Source of the DNA: Actinomycetota bacterium
Lineage (GTDB): Bacteria > Actinomycetota > Humimicrobiia > Humimicrobiales > Humimicrobiaceae
Length of the DNA stretch: 64,000 bases
NCBI GenBank assembly: GCA_018400395.1
Contig: JAGYMN010000001.1
Span: forward strand, 1-64,000
Direction of reading: 5' to 3'
Positions 46,295 through 55,812 of this stretch are shown here, piece after piece; position 1 is the first letter of the stretch, and the number at the start of each line of letters is the position of its first letter. The notes beneath the pieces are model-generated. The model was not told where the DNA came from. It ran no database searches and was given only the letters and a program-made list of their open reading frames with translations. The position numbers were made by a program, and so were the translations under genes.

Positions 46295-46345
46295 AAACTT
46301 ACCCTCCGCTTAGATAAAATAAAGCAGGACCGGATCTACTTTTTA

Positions 46346-46567
46346 TTAACGGGTTCTGGCATCCGCGGCTTTTTCCTTCTCCTTTTTATCTTTCTCCTGT
46401 GGGATAAATTCATTATTCTTATAATATCCGCAATTGATGCATACATGATGTGCTATTTTTTTGCTGTGGCATCTTGGACATTCAGTTATATTTAATAGCT
46501 TTACTATATCGTGTGTTCGCCTTTTATTCCTGTTGGCTCTTGATGTTTTTCTCTTCGGAACAGCCAC
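46346..46567 (-). CDS. rpmF: 50S ribosomal protein L32 (zinc-ribbon form)
   Basis: Large-subunit protein. The 73 residues begin VPKRKTSRANRNKRR and keep all four zinc ligands (CPRCHSKKIAHHVCINCG). A charged tail of about 18 residues exceeds the common length. The start is GTG 46567 after AAGGGG. YceD, usually just upstream, is missing; the SepIVA-like gene precedes it instead. Confidence 0.95.
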   Translation of the reverse strand: MAVPKRKTSRANRNKRRTHDIVKLLNITECPRCHSKKIAHHVCINCGYYKNNEFIPQEKDKKEKEKAADARTR

Positions 46568-46619
46568 TTTACCCCTTTCTAAAATGTTACAATCTTGTTA
46601 TAAACTTGACAGACAACAT

Positions 46620-46628
46620 AATATATCA
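46620..46628 (-). promoter_or_regulatory. Possible extended -10 promoter of rpmF
   Basis: TGATATATT on the minus strand, about 53 bases before the GTG of rpmF, in the 115-base gap after the SepIVA-like gene. No convincing -35 element. Confidence 0.35.
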
Positions 46629-46682
46629 TAAAAATTATAAAAATTAAACATGGAATTAACACATTTTGCACCCCGCCTGATT

Positions 46683-47141
46683 CTATTGACCGGTAGAAAT
46701 AGTATTTTTAAACTGCTCTCTGCCCTTTTCAATTGAATTTAGAAGTTTATGAAGAACAGCTTCAAGATTTGCCAGTTTTTCATCTGCATAATCTTCCGCT
46801 TCAAGCCGTATGGTCCTTGCCCGTGCCTCAATACCTGCCATCAGCTCTTCTGATTTCCTCCTGGCTCTTTTCATAACCTCGGTCTCGTTTACCAGTTCGT
46901 TTGCCCTTTCTCCGGCATCCCTTATTATTTTTTCAGCCTGCTTCCTTGCCTCTTCTATCATGTTTTCTCGCTCTTTTACTATCCAGCGCGATTGCTTGAA
47001 TTCTTCCGGCATCTCATTTCTGAGTTCATCAATAAGATCATATATTTCATCTCCGTTTACCATAACATTAGCTGAAAAAGGTATTCTCCTGCCGCCGTCT
47101 ATAATTTCTTCTATCCTGTCAATAATCTCCAAAGCCTTCAT
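46683..47141 (-). CDS. SepIVA-like / DivIVA-type coiled-coil protein
   Basis: A 152-residue protein whose start, ALEIIDRIEEIIDGGRRIPFS (residues 3-23), with NGDEIYDLIDELRNEMPEE, resembles the N-terminal region of actinobacterial SepIVA, a DivIVA-related septation and cell-wall factor. A long helical coil rich in Glu, Lys, Arg and Ala follows (about 60-150; EEARKQAEKIIRDAGERA). It is much shorter than mycobacterial SepIVA. It sits between coaD and rpmF, in the region where the actinobacterial gene occurs. Automatic pipelines may call it an ATP synthase B-like protein because of the coil; no membrane segment supports that. Confidence 0.75.
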   Translation of the reverse strand: MKALEIIDRIEEIIDGGRRIPFSANVMVNGDEIYDLIDELRNEMPEEFKQSRWIVKERENMIEEARKQAEKIIRDAGERANELVNETEVMKRARRKSEELMAGIEARARTIRLEAEDYADEKLANLEAVLHKLLNSIEKGREQFKNTISTGQ

Positions 47142-47178
47142 GATATTCTCTTTCTATTAAAAATTTTTTTATTTTACC

Positions 47179-47673
47179 TCATTCAAACTCCATATTTCTG
47201 AAGCTTTTTACTATATCTTCTTCTATTTCTCCCGGTACAAGACCTGTGATACAACCTCCAAATCTTGCTACTTCCTTTACTGCACTGGAGCTTAGATATG
47301 CATATTTTGGATTTGTAACAAGGAACATGGTCTCGAGTTCAGGTTTTAATTTTTTGTTTATCTGCGCCATCTGGAACTCGTTTTCAAAATCAGATATTGC
47401 CCTCAGGCCTTTTACAATAACCTCCGCACATGTTTCTTCAGCCAGGTCCACAAGTAGACCCTCAAATGGTATTACTTCTATATTTTTTATGCTTGAAAGT
47501 GACCGCCTTGCAAAATCCATTCTTCTTTCTATGCTGTACAGCGGCTTTTTTTTGGTACTTTTAGATATGGCTACTATTACTTTTTCGAATACTTTTGAGC
47601 ATCTTATAATTACATCCCTGTGTCCCTCTGTAAGAGGATCATATGTGCCTGGACATATAGCAATTTTTTCCAT
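47179..47673 (-). CDS. coaD: Phosphopantetheine adenylyltransferase
   Basis: Fourth step of coenzyme A synthesis. The 164 residues show CPGTYDPLTEGHRDVI (8-23, with the HxGH-type motif TEGH), RGLRAISDFE (as KGLRAISDFENE) and YAYLSSSAVKEVA. It follows rsmD by 13 bases, a common pair. Confidence 0.97.
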   Translation of the reverse strand: MEKIAICPGTYDPLTEGHRDVIIRCSKVFEKVIVAISKSTKKKPLYSIERRMDFARRSLSSIKNIEVIPFEGLLVDLAEETCAEVIVKGLRAISDFENEFQMAQINKKLKPELETMFLVTNPKYAYLSSSAVKEVARFGGCITGLVPGEIEEDIVKSFRNMEFE

Positions 47674-47686
47674 CAGATCTCCTTCA

Positions 47687-48256
47687 TCAGTCTTTTTTCA
47701 GATATGCAACTTCCTTATCCCCAAAAAAAGACCTCTTTACAACTTTTAGCTTTTCAATCTCTGTTTCAATCCTTCTTTTGAAAAAAAACTCGTATATAAT
47801 AATTGTATTACAATCAGCAGCACCTTTTGCTGCAATACAGTCAAAAATATCTCTCATGACATCTCCGCTTATCCTGTAAGGCGGATCTATAAAGATTATA
47901 TCCCACTTTTTATCATTGCAAAACCTTAAATATTGCCGTACATCCTTTTTTACTATTCTAAATTCTCCAGTATCTTTTTGCCCTGTGGCAATTTTATCTG
48001 TATTATACCTTATTAGATTGATTGATTGGATATTATTGTCAATAAAATATACGAGGCTGCAGCCCCTGCTCAGGCTCTCGAGTCCAAGAGAACCGGTACC
48101 AGAAAACAGGTCAAGCACTTCTGCATCTATTATCCTTTCTCCCAGTACATTGAATATGCTTTCTTTTACGCGGTCCAGTGTAGGCCTGATATCAAGGCCG
48201 GCAGGAGCCTTGAGCTTTCTTCCTCTGAATTTTCCTGAGATTATTCTTATGGGCAA
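47687..48256 (-). CDS. rsmD: 16S rRNA (guanine-966-N2)-methyltransferase RsmD
   Basis: Methylates G966 of 16S rRNA. The 189 residues show RIISGKFRGRKL, RPTLDRVKESIFN, the SAM-binding DLFSGTGSLGLESLSRG, and the catalytic IDPPY. The start is TTG 48256 with a weak ribosome site, 13 bases after the FakA-like gene. Confidence 0.95.
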   Translation of the reverse strand: MPIRIISGKFRGRKLKAPAGLDIRPTLDRVKESIFNVLGERIIDAEVLDLFSGTGSLGLESLSRGCSLVYFIDNNIQSINLIRYNTDKIATGQKDTGEFRIVKKDVRQYLRFCNDKKWDIIFIDPPYRISGDVMRDIFDCIAAKGAADCNTIIIYEFFFKRRIETEIEKLKVVKRSFFGDKEVAYLKKD

Positions 48257-48269
48257 TCACCAGCCGGAG

Positions 48270-50012
48270 CTATTCTATTGAAAAAATAAATGGGTACAGG
48301 GGCTGTCCTCCGCTGTGTATTTCTATATCTATATCAGGACACAACTCCTTTATCTTTTTCTTTATATCCTTTATATCGGTACTTTCAGCTTCTATTCCAG
48401 TATATAAAGTTATTACTTCTTCACTGCCTTCCATCATGTCCCTTATAAGATCTATGGTGGCACCTGTCATGCTGTCGGAGACAACTCTTACCTGTCCGTT
48501 GTTGAGTCCTATATATGCCCCCTTCTTTATCTCACCGACATATAGCCTTGCATCCCTTACGGCTTTCGTTACCTCTCCGCATTTACTTTTTTTTATAGAC
48601 TGCTCCATGTTATAGAGGTTTTCTTCCATACCAATATCCGGATTATATGTAAGGACAGCAGTCATGCCCTCGGGTATTGTTCTGGTCGGCACTACTGTGA
48701 CCGTCTTATTCTTTACAAGTTTCTTTGCCTGATTTGCAGTCAGTATAATATTTTTATTGTTAGGGAAAATAATTATTTCACTTGCATCAAGATTATTTAT
48801 TGACCTTACAATATCATAAGTCGAAGGATTCATGGTCTGTCCCCCCCTTATTATCTCATCTACACCTATACTCTTAAATATCTGTTCCAGGCCTTCACCG
48901 TTTGCAACAACTACGATTGCTCTTCTTAAGGCAGGCTCTGCCTCCTCCTTATGCTTATAGTCATGGGCACCCGCCGCTTCCTCTCTCTGGTCTTTCATAT
49001 TGCCTATGGATATCTCGTGAAGCGTGCCTTCCCTTATTGCCCTGGCCATTACTCTTTGAGGCGAATTTGTGTGGACATGTATCTTGACCAGATTTTCATT
49101 ACCTACAATCATTGCACTGTCTCCATAGCTTTCTATTTTCTCCCTCAATCTCTCTACATTTATCCTGCTGCCTTTTACTATCATCTCGGTACAATATGTA
49201 TATTTTATCTCTGACTTTAATTTGACTTCCTGGAGCTCCATATTTTCCTTTGATTCAGACTCGGGAACATTTATCATAATAATATCTTCCTGCTTTTCTT
49301 TTTCTGATTCTTTTTTATTTGAATCACTAAGTGATACGGATTTACCTTTTACCAGCTTCATATTCATATTCTCATTTATTCTGTCTATATTTAAAAAAGC
49401 ATATTTTATACCTACCAGTATGTCCAGTATGCCCCTCGCTCCTGCATCTACCACATTGGCCTGCTTTAGAACTGGCAGAAGAAATGTGGTCCTTTCTACA
49501 GATTTTTCTGTCTCTTCTATGATGCTGTCAAGAAGTTTCTCCAGCTTTATACCGTCATTTTTTTCATATATCTTTTCCACATGGCGGTGTAAGTCCTTAA
49601 TAAGGGTAAGCATGGTACCCTCTGTAGGATTTTGTACGGACCCATAGGCTACATCTCTTGATGATTTCAATGCTTCCTTTATTATGTCCAGGTTAAAATC
49701 ACTACTTCTTATCAGGATATCAAAAAACCCCTTGACTATCTGTGAAAGTATTACTCCGGAATTACCCCTTGCCCCCATAAGCGCGCCCATAGAGGCATTC
49801 TCAAGCACCGATTTAAGTGTTGGGTTATTTATCTTAAGTATTTCCTCCCTGATCGATTTGAGAGTCAGAAGCATATTGGTCCCCGTATCTCCATCCGGTA
49901 CGGGAAATACATTCATATCATTAATTTTTGCTTCATTTTCTTTAAAATTGTCTATAACGGTATCAATTATTTCTTCAACAATTTTCTTCTCAACATTTTT
50001 TATCATCACCAT
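48270..50012 (-). CDS. fakA: DAK2/DhaL-domain protein, fatty acid kinase FakA type (YloV)
   Basis: Kinase subunit that phosphorylates fatty acids held by a FakB (DegV) partner, feeding PlsX/PlsY. The 580 residues have an N-terminal DhaL ATP-binding domain (DMNVFPVPDGDTGTNMLL with the Mg-binding Asp residues, MGARGNSGVILSQ), a middle domain and a DegV-like C-terminal part. No fakB gene is in the window. Its neighbourhood (rpmB on one side, rsmD on the other) is the usual one, except that recG is missing. The function is inferred from Gram-positive homologues. Confidence 0.9.
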   Translation of the reverse strand: MVMIKNVEKKIVEEIIDTVIDNFKENEAKINDMNVFPVPDGDTGTNMLLTLKSIREEILKINNPTLKSVLENASMGALMGARGNSGVILSQIVKGFFDILIRSSDFNLDIIKEALKSSRDVAYGSVQNPTEGTMLTLIKDLHRHVEKIYEKNDGIKLEKLLDSIIEETEKSVERTTFLLPVLKQANVVDAGARGILDILVGIKYAFLNIDRINENMNMKLVKGKSVSLSDSNKKESEKEKQEDIIMINVPESESKENMELQEVKLKSEIKYTYCTEMIVKGSRINVERLREKIESYGDSAMIVGNENLVKIHVHTNSPQRVMARAIREGTLHEISIGNMKDQREEAAGAHDYKHKEEAEPALRRAIVVVANGEGLEQIFKSIGVDEIIRGGQTMNPSTYDIVRSINNLDASEIIIFPNNKNIILTANQAKKLVKNKTVTVVPTRTIPEGMTAVLTYNPDIGMEENLYNMEQSIKKSKCGEVTKAVRDARLYVGEIKKGAYIGLNNGQVRVVSDSMTGATIDLIRDMMEGSEEVITLYTGIEAESTDIKDIKKKIKELCPDIDIEIHSGGQPLYPFIFSIE

Positions 50013-50298
50013 ATATAACCAGCCGCCTTACCTTTTTTGATTGACTTAGATATTATAACAAAAAACAATTTTTTACACTTATATTTGACTTAATACTTTA
50101 TTAATAGTTTCGTTTCCTTAAAATCATTTATTTTTTTTATACCGGGCGACCAGGGTTTTTGCCAATTTACCGGTGTTTTTTTTTAGATTTTATTGAAAAT
50201 AATAAAATAAAGTGATAATATTCCCAGAGTTTATTATTAATATTTGAAAAATACAGTATTTAGGGCATCAAAAGCCTTATCTGAAAAGAGTGATATAG
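50013..50298. promoter_or_regulatory. Divergent promoter region between fakA and rpmB
   Basis: On the plus strand TTGAAA (50193-50198), a 17-base spacer and TAATAT (50216-50221) point toward rpmB. On the minus strand an extended -10, TGTTATAAT (50052-50060, consensus TATAAT), points toward fakA; its -35 is unclear. The rest of the 286 bases is AT-rich with no gene. Confidence 0.65.
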
Positions 50299-50490
50299 AT
50301 GGCCAGAGTTTGTGACATATGCGGTAAAAAGACTTCAACAGGTAATAATGTGAGTCATTCACATAAAAAAACAAAAAGGGTTTTTAAACCAAATATTCAA
50401 AAAGCAAAAGTAGAAATAAACGGAACGATAAAAACTATTAATATCTGCACAAGCTGCCTTAAGGCCAATAAAGTAAAAAAGGTAGTATGA
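50299..50490 (+). CDS. rpmB: 50S ribosomal protein L28
   Basis: Large-subunit protein, 63 residues, the zinc-binding form with CDICGKK near the start and CTSCLK near the end. [16 protein letters not shown] is conserved. It is one of only two plus-strand genes in the window, divergent from fakA and convergent with rsmB, whose stop is only 13 bases away. Confidence 0.97.
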   Translation: MARVCDICGKKTSTGNNVSHSHKKTKRVFKPNIQKAKVEINGTIKTINICTSCLKANKVKKVV

Positions 50491-50503
50491 GCATTAGCTG
50501 CCT

Positions 50504-52009
50504 TTAAACTTTTTCCAGGGTGCATACATACCCTCCCTCGCTTTTCAGGTAATACGGCATGATTTCAACCTCCATTGCTTTTTTAGTACCTGTTGTATCT
50601 TCAGATTCAGCTATCCTGTAATTTCCGTCCATAGATTCCAGGAAGCGCCTGACAGCAAGGCCGTTCTCCAGGGGGGAAATAGTGCATGTATAAAATACCA
50701 TCCTTCCTCCGGTCCTGAGATATGGATGACATGCTGACATCATATCTGTTGCAAGCATTGAAAGTCTTTCGATATCCTCCATTTTCCTGTTGTATTTTAT
50801 CTCCGGATTTTTTGCGATTGTCCCTAGCGCACTGCATGGCGCATCAATTAGTATGCGGTCAAAATAATTTATATAATTTCCTTTGATATGATTAAGAAAC
50901 CCCGGTTTTGATGAATCAGAGATAACCACGGTTACATTATCCGATCCTGTCCTTTTGAGGTTATCTGAAAGTGTTCTGACCCTATCATCATTTTTATCTA
51001 CTGCCAGTACCCTCCCGCTGTTACCCATTAGCTGTGATATAAAGGAAGTCTTGCCTCCGGGAGCTGCACAGCAGTCAAGTATTTTCTCGCCCTGTTCGGG
51101 CCCCAGAAAATACTTGACACCCATCTGCGAGGACAGGTCCTGAACAGATATAATGCCTTCATCGTAGAGTTTTTCATTTTCTATTCCCATAGCAGATGAT
51201 ATAGCTGCAGCTTCTTCAAATACATTATCGCCCGTTCCAGGTTTTTTTAACGCAACAGGCCCAAAAACTTTTCTGAAATCCCTGTCCAGTTTATTTATTT
51301 CCTCTGCCTTTAATTCTACAGGCTTTGCTTTTATATATTTAAGCTGTTCCATTATGCGTGTAAGGATATTATCATCCGTAATATCGCTGTCTTTATTCTT
51401 TTCTTTATATCTTATTTTATTTATCCTTATATAGAACCCTGGAATTTTGTTAAGATATCTGCATATCTTTTTGGTTTTTTTTATTCCGTAATATTTCCCC
51501 CAGTATTTTATTACCCATTCCGGAAATGAATGGATTACAGAAATGGCCCTATCTTCTCCTTCATTACTTTCTTTAAGTATGTCAAGTATATATTCTTCAT
51601 AATCCTTTATTTCTGATGCTTTTCTGAGAACCGCATTTACAAAACCTGCGGCATTATTTTTTCTCTTCTTTGCAAGTTTTACGCTTTCGTCTACCACAGA
51701 ATATGCCGGGACCCTGTCCATAAACTGTAATTGATATATCCCCATCCGGAGTATGTTTAGTATAACCGGGGTAATACCTGAAATCTTTCTCTCCGAAAGA
51801 GAGGATATTATAAAATCAGACCTTATAAGATACCTGACTGTCCCTTTTACAATATTGAATATAAATCTACGGTCTAAACTTTTAATATTTTTTGATTCAA
51901 AGCTTTCTGACAGCAGCCCTTTTAGCGGGGTTCCGCTATTAAAATGACTGTCAAGGATTTCAAGGGCTATATTTCGAGGTTTTTCTGCTTTTCCGCCCAT
52001 TTCATTCAT
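50504..52009 (-). CDS. rsmB: 16S rRNA (cytosine-967-C5)-methyltransferase RsmB
   Basis: Methylates C967 of 16S rRNA. The 501 residues contain an N-terminal NusB-like RNA-binding domain (RNIALEILDSHFN, AYSVVDESVKLAKK) and a C-terminal SAM domain with LDCCAAPGGKTSF, DAPCSALG and the catalytic Cys in FYTCTISPLENG. It overlaps the end of fmt by 8 bases. A segment of about 25 residues between the two domains is longer than usual. Confidence 0.95.
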   Translation of the reverse strand: MNEMGGKAEKPRNIALEILDSHFNSGTPLKGLLSESFESKNIKSLDRRFIFNIVKGTVRYLIRSDFIISSLSERKISGITPVILNILRMGIYQLQFMDRVPAYSVVDESVKLAKKRKNNAAGFVNAVLRKASEIKDYEEYILDILKESNEGEDRAISVIHSFPEWVIKYWGKYYGIKKTKKICRYLNKIPGFYIRINKIRYKEKNKDSDITDDNILTRIMEQLKYIKAKPVELKAEEINKLDRDFRKVFGPVALKKPGTGDNVFEEAAAISSAMGIENEKLYDEGIISVQDLSSQMGVKYFLGPEQGEKILDCCAAPGGKTSFISQLMGNSGRVLAVDKNDDRVRTLSDNLKRTGSDNVTVVISDSSKPGFLNHIKGNYINYFDRILIDAPCSALGTIAKNPEIKYNRKMEDIERLSMLATDMMSACHPYLRTGGRMVFYTCTISPLENGLAVRRFLESMDGNYRIAESEDTTGTKKAMEVEIMPYYLKSEGGYVCTLEKV

Positions 52010-52940
52010 TCCCCAGGAAAGACCCGGCTTGGGGGCTGTAACCGTTTATAAAACTTCTAGAATCCATCACTTTCCTGCCAGCTGGTTGAATTTTCTCAAT
52101 TTTTACTGCCCCTTCTCCACAATTTACGACAAGACCTTCCCTGCTCACGGCACAGATTATCTTTCCTGCTCCGTCATTACCTTTTACTTTTTGAAAAACC
52201 GATGCCCTCAATATTTTTATTCTAAGACCTCTGTAGAAAGTATATGCTCCCGGCGAGGGTGAAAAAGCCCTTATTTTGTTTACTATTTTACCGGATTCTT
52301 TTTTCCAGTCTATTCTCAGATCATCTGCCGTTATTTTTCTTGTATATGTTACACCCCTATTTTTCTGGGGCCCAGGCTTATAATCTTTGTTCTCTATAAG
52401 GTCAAGCACGCTTAAAAGAAGGGGACGGCCAAACATTACTGCCTTTTTTCCCACATCTTCAAAATTGTCATACTCTGATATATTAAAGCATGTCTGTGCG
52501 TAAATATCCCCCTCATCTATTCCGCTTACAACATCATTTATTGTAACCCCTGTGCTTTTTGCACCATCAATCAGGGCTCCTGTTATAGGTGATGAGCCCC
52601 TGTATGCCGGCAGTATTGATGGGTGTACATTAAGCCATATTCCGGGCCACCTTTCAAATAATTCATGGGGGAATATCATGCCGAAAGATACAACGACCCC
52701 GCGGTCAAATTCAGCATATTCCAGCTCCTTAATAAGATCGCTTCCACTTTTTGAAATCTCATGTACGGCAAGTCCCCTTCCCAGTGCACACTTTTTTACA
52801 GGACAGGGTACAGGTTTCCTGCCCCTTCCCTTCCTTGTGTCCCTGAATGTAAAAACTGCTGTCACAACATGATGGGAATCATCTATCTCTTCAAGAAAAG
52901 GTACAGAGAAATCAGATGAACCGAAGTATATTATTCGCAA
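52002..52940 (-). CDS. fmt: Methionyl-tRNA formyltransferase
   Basis: Formylates initiator Met-tRNA. The 312 residues show RIIYFGSSDFSVPFL, LNVHPSILPAYRGSSPI, GVTINDVVSGIDEGDI and the C-terminal tRNA-binding domain (KIRAFSPSPGAYTFY). The start is TTG 52940, 8 bases after AAGGAG. It is paired with def, as is standard. Confidence 0.96.
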   Translation of the reverse strand: MRIIYFGSSDFSVPFLEEIDDSHHVVTAVFTFRDTRKGRGRKPVPCPVKKCALGRGLAVHEISKSGSDLIKELEYAEFDRGVVVSFGMIFPHELFERWPGIWLNVHPSILPAYRGSSPITGALIDGAKSTGVTINDVVSGIDEGDIYAQTCFNISEYDNFEDVGKKAVMFGRPLLLSVLDLIENKDYKPGPQKNRGVTYTRKITADDLRIDWKKESGKIVNKIRAFSPSPGAYTFYRGLRIKILRASVFQKVKGNDGAGKIICAVSREGLVVNCGEGAVKIEKIQPAGRKVMDSRSFINGYSPQAGSFLGNE

Positions 52941-52972
52941 AACATCATCTCCTTACAAGGAAAGCACATTTT

Positions 52973-53464
52973 TCAGGATTTGAACTCGTTTACCCTGTCC
53001 AGAAGTTCCATCCTGGAAGTCGGGTCAAGATGATCTATAAACATCTTTCCTTTCAGATGGTCTATTTCATGCTGGAATATTATAGCAAGAAGCCCTTCTG
53101 CTGTCACCTCCAATGGTTTGCCCTTAAGGTTTTTGGCCCTAACTCTTACCTTTTTGTATCTGTCTACTGTAAATCCCTGGATGGAATATATCGACAGGCA
53201 TCCTTCATCGCTTTTGGTCATGTTATCATCCAAAACTTCCAGCTCAGGATTTATGAAAGTGTCGATCCTGTCCCCGTATCTGACAATTATTATCCTCTTT
53301 GATATGCCTATCTGTGGAGCAGCAAGACCCAACCCGCCTTCCTCTTTCATGGTATCAATCATGTCTTTTACAATATCTTTGATACTTCTGTCTATTTTAT
53401 CCACTTTATTTGCAATTTCCCTCAGAACCGGGTCACCTATCTTTCTTATCTTTCTTATTGCCAT
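52973..53464 (-). CDS. def: Peptide deformylase
   Basis: Removes the formyl group from new proteins. The 163 residues show the three motifs GLGLAAPQIG (44-53), EGCLS (87-91) and QHEIDHLKG (131-139), giving the metal ligands Cys 89, His 132 and His 136 and the catalytic Glu 133. It lies between priA and fmt. Confidence 0.97.
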   Translation of the reverse strand: MAIRKIRKIGDPVLREIANKVDKIDRSIKDIVKDMIDTMKEEGGLGLAAPQIGISKRIIIVRYGDRIDTFINPELEVLDDNMTKSDEGCLSIYSIQGFTVDRYKKVRVRAKNLKGKPLEVTAEGLLAIIFQHEIDHLKGKMFIDHLDPTSRMELLDRVNEFKS

Positions 53465-53479
53465 TCCAACTCCTCCATA

Positions 53480-55735
53480 CTATAGTATCCAGGCCGGATC
53501 TACATCTATTATAATCTTTGTGTCACTGCTTTTTCTGTACTTTTTCATTAACTGTCCCAGCATCTCAGTAAGAACACCTATTTCCTTTGTCTTAAGCAGT
53601 ATATGCTGACGGTAGAATCTGTTTATCCTGTAAAAAGGTGCTGGAGCAGGCCCCAGAACATCAATATTTATTTTAATGTCTTTTTTTATTTTATCCAGCA
53701 TTTTTTTAGACTCTTCTATTACAATGGCCTCATCAAGCCCTGATATTATTATATTTACAAGATTAGAAAACGGAGGATAGGAAAGCTCTTTCCTGTTTTT
53801 AATCTCTTCCATATAGAAACTCAGGTAATCTTCATCATCAAGGTGCTTAATAACATAGGAATCAGGCCTGTATGTCTGAATTATTACCCTTCCCGGCTTT
53901 TCTTTTCTTCCAGCCCTTCCTGAAACCTGGGTTACAAGCTGGTATACCCTCTCATTCATATGATAATCAGGAAGAGACAACATACCATCACAGTTTATCA
54001 CCCCAACAAGAGTGACATCAGGAATATCAAGCCCTTTTGCCACCATCTGCGTACCCACTAAAATCGATCTTCCGGGAGCGGAAAAATTTTTAATTATCCT
54101 GTAGTGCGACTGCTTCCCGGAGGTTGCATCGGAATCCATCCTGAAAACAGGTACATCGTTAAACCTTGTCCTTATCTTGGCTTCCACTCTCTGTATGCCG
54201 CTTCCTGCAAGAAATAGGCTGTGCTTTCCGCACATTCTGCAGACTCCTGTATATTTTTCTTCCCTTCCGCAGTGGTGGCATACAAGTTTCCCGATGTCGC
54301 GGTGATAGTTGTACGGCAGGTCACAGGCGGGGCAGCGTGGTATGTTACCGCATTCTGTGCATACTACAAAATTAGAAAATCCCCTTCGGTTTATAAAGAT
54401 TATTACCTTGTTGTCTTTTTCAAGCTCTTCATGCATTGCCCTGTAAAGAGCTGATGTTATGAACTCGTCTTCTTTTGACCGGTCTATCTTCCTTAGGTCA
54501 ACTATCTTCCTTTCGACTTTCTTCGAGTTCTGGGCTTTTACAGGCATCTCCAGAATTGAATAATCCTTTCTGTTCAAAGCCGTATATCTGGTGCTTATTG
54601 AAGGAGTGGCACTTCCCATAACCAGAGGGATCTTTTTTATCTCTGAAAGCTTTGATGCAACATCACGTGTATTATATCTTGCCAGTGAATTTTCCTTATA
54701 GGAAGGGTCGTGCTCTTCATCCATTATTATAACACCGGTATCCTTCATTGGTGTAAAGAGAGCTGACCTTGTTCCTATCAGAAGGTCCACATTACCCTCA
54801 AGTATTTCCATCCACCTGTCATATCTCTCGCCGTCACTCATGCGTGAATGATATACTGCAAGCCTCCTCCCGAACATCTTCTCAAATCTTGAAAAAAGCT
54901 GGGGGGTAAGTGATATCTCGGGTACAAGAACAAGGCCTTTCCTGCCCATATCTATAACCCTTTTGCATATGTTCATGTAAACCTCTGTCTTGCCGCTTCC
55001 GGTTACCCCATGTATAAGAAATTTCCTGCTTTCCCCACGGGCGGCAGAGCCCCACACAGCTTCCACGCATTTCTTCTGATAATGGTTTAGAATTACCGGC
55101 CTGCTTTCTTCCTGTAAAATGCTGCCGTAACGGTAATCCCTTATTTGCCTTTTGCTGTACTTTTTTACTAGACCCGCCTCCAGAAGCCTCTTTAAAGAAT
55201 CATAGCTGCTTTTCGTTCTTTTAAGCAGCAGGCTCCGTTCCATTTCCTTATTTTTGTCCTGAAGAAGTAGCTGAAGAATCCTGTTCTGTGCTTTTTTCCT
55301 CTGCCATCCCCTGTCATCTTTTAATTTTCCATAAACTCCATTATCAAGACGGATCACGGTCATATATTTTGACGGTGAGGCTGAACCATAAATAGTCTTT
55401 TTACTTTTTCTACCAGGGGGAAGCAACAATCTCAGAACACCGGAAAGGGGATATACATAATATGAGCTCATCCATAATGCAAGTTTTAACATATCATCAT
55501 CAAAAACAGGCGAAATATCTGCCAGTCCGGATATTTTTTTCAGATCCTGAGGTTTTACCGGTGTCTCGTCTTTTATACCCACAACATATCCTATTTCTTT
55601 TCTCTGGTTTACAGGTATCAGCACAACACTGCCTGTTTTTATATAAGGCTCAATATCCGGGGGTATAATATAATCAAAGGGGTGGTCCATACCCGGTGAT
55701 TTTATATCAATATATACTTCAGCATATCTTTTCAT
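53480..55735 (-). CDS. priA: Primosomal replication helicase PriA
   Basis: 3'-5' helicase that restarts stalled replication forks. The 751 residues include the N-terminal DNA-binding region, Walker A HGVTGSGKTEVY, DEEHDPSYKE, RYNTRDVA, eight zinc-ligand cysteines (CTECGNIPRCPAC and CHHCGREEKYTGVCRMC) and C-terminal ATPase motifs (VGTQMVAKGLDIPDV, QVSGRAGRKEKPG). Actinobacterial PriA proteins have often lost helicase motifs; here they look complete. Confidence 0.96.
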   Translation of the reverse strand: MKRYAEVYIDIKSPGMDHPFDYIIPPDIEPYIKTGSVVLIPVNQRKEIGYVVGIKDETPVKPQDLKKISGLADISPVFDDDMLKLALWMSSYYVYPLSGVLRLLLPPGRKSKKTIYGSASPSKYMTVIRLDNGVYGKLKDDRGWQRKKAQNRILQLLLQDKNKEMERSLLLKRTKSSYDSLKRLLEAGLVKKYSKRQIRDYRYGSILQEESRPVILNHYQKKCVEAVWGSAARGESRKFLIHGVTGSGKTEVYMNICKRVIDMGRKGLVLVPEISLTPQLFSRFEKMFGRRLAVYHSRMSDGERYDRWMEILEGNVDLLIGTRSALFTPMKDTGVIIMDEEHDPSYKENSLARYNTRDVASKLSEIKKIPLVMGSATPSISTRYTALNRKDYSILEMPVKAQNSKKVERKIVDLRKIDRSKEDEFITSALYRAMHEELEKDNKVIIFINRRGFSNFVVCTECGNIPRCPACDLPYNYHRDIGKLVCHHCGREEKYTGVCRMCGKHSLFLAGSGIQRVEAKIRTRFNDVPVFRMDSDATSGKQSHYRIIKNFSAPGRSILVGTQMVAKGLDIPDVTLVGVINCDGMLSLPDYHMNERVYQLVTQVSGRAGRKEKPGRVIIQTYRPDSYVIKHLDDEDYLSFYMEEIKNRKELSYPPFSNLVNIIISGLDEAIVIEESKKMLDKIKKDIKINIDVLGPAPAPFYRINRFYRQHILLKTKEIGVLTEMLGQLMKKYRKSSDTKIIIDVDPAWIL

Positions 55736-55812
55736 TTACAATGATTTTAATCCGGGTTAAATCCATTAAAAGTTTACTTTAACAAAACTATGCAGCAGCT
55801 ATTACAGAGAGA

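Noticed and set aside
46683..47141. ATP synthase F0 subunit B
   Set aside because: The coil is similar, but there is no N-terminal membrane helix and no atp genes nearby; the N-terminus resembles SepIVA.
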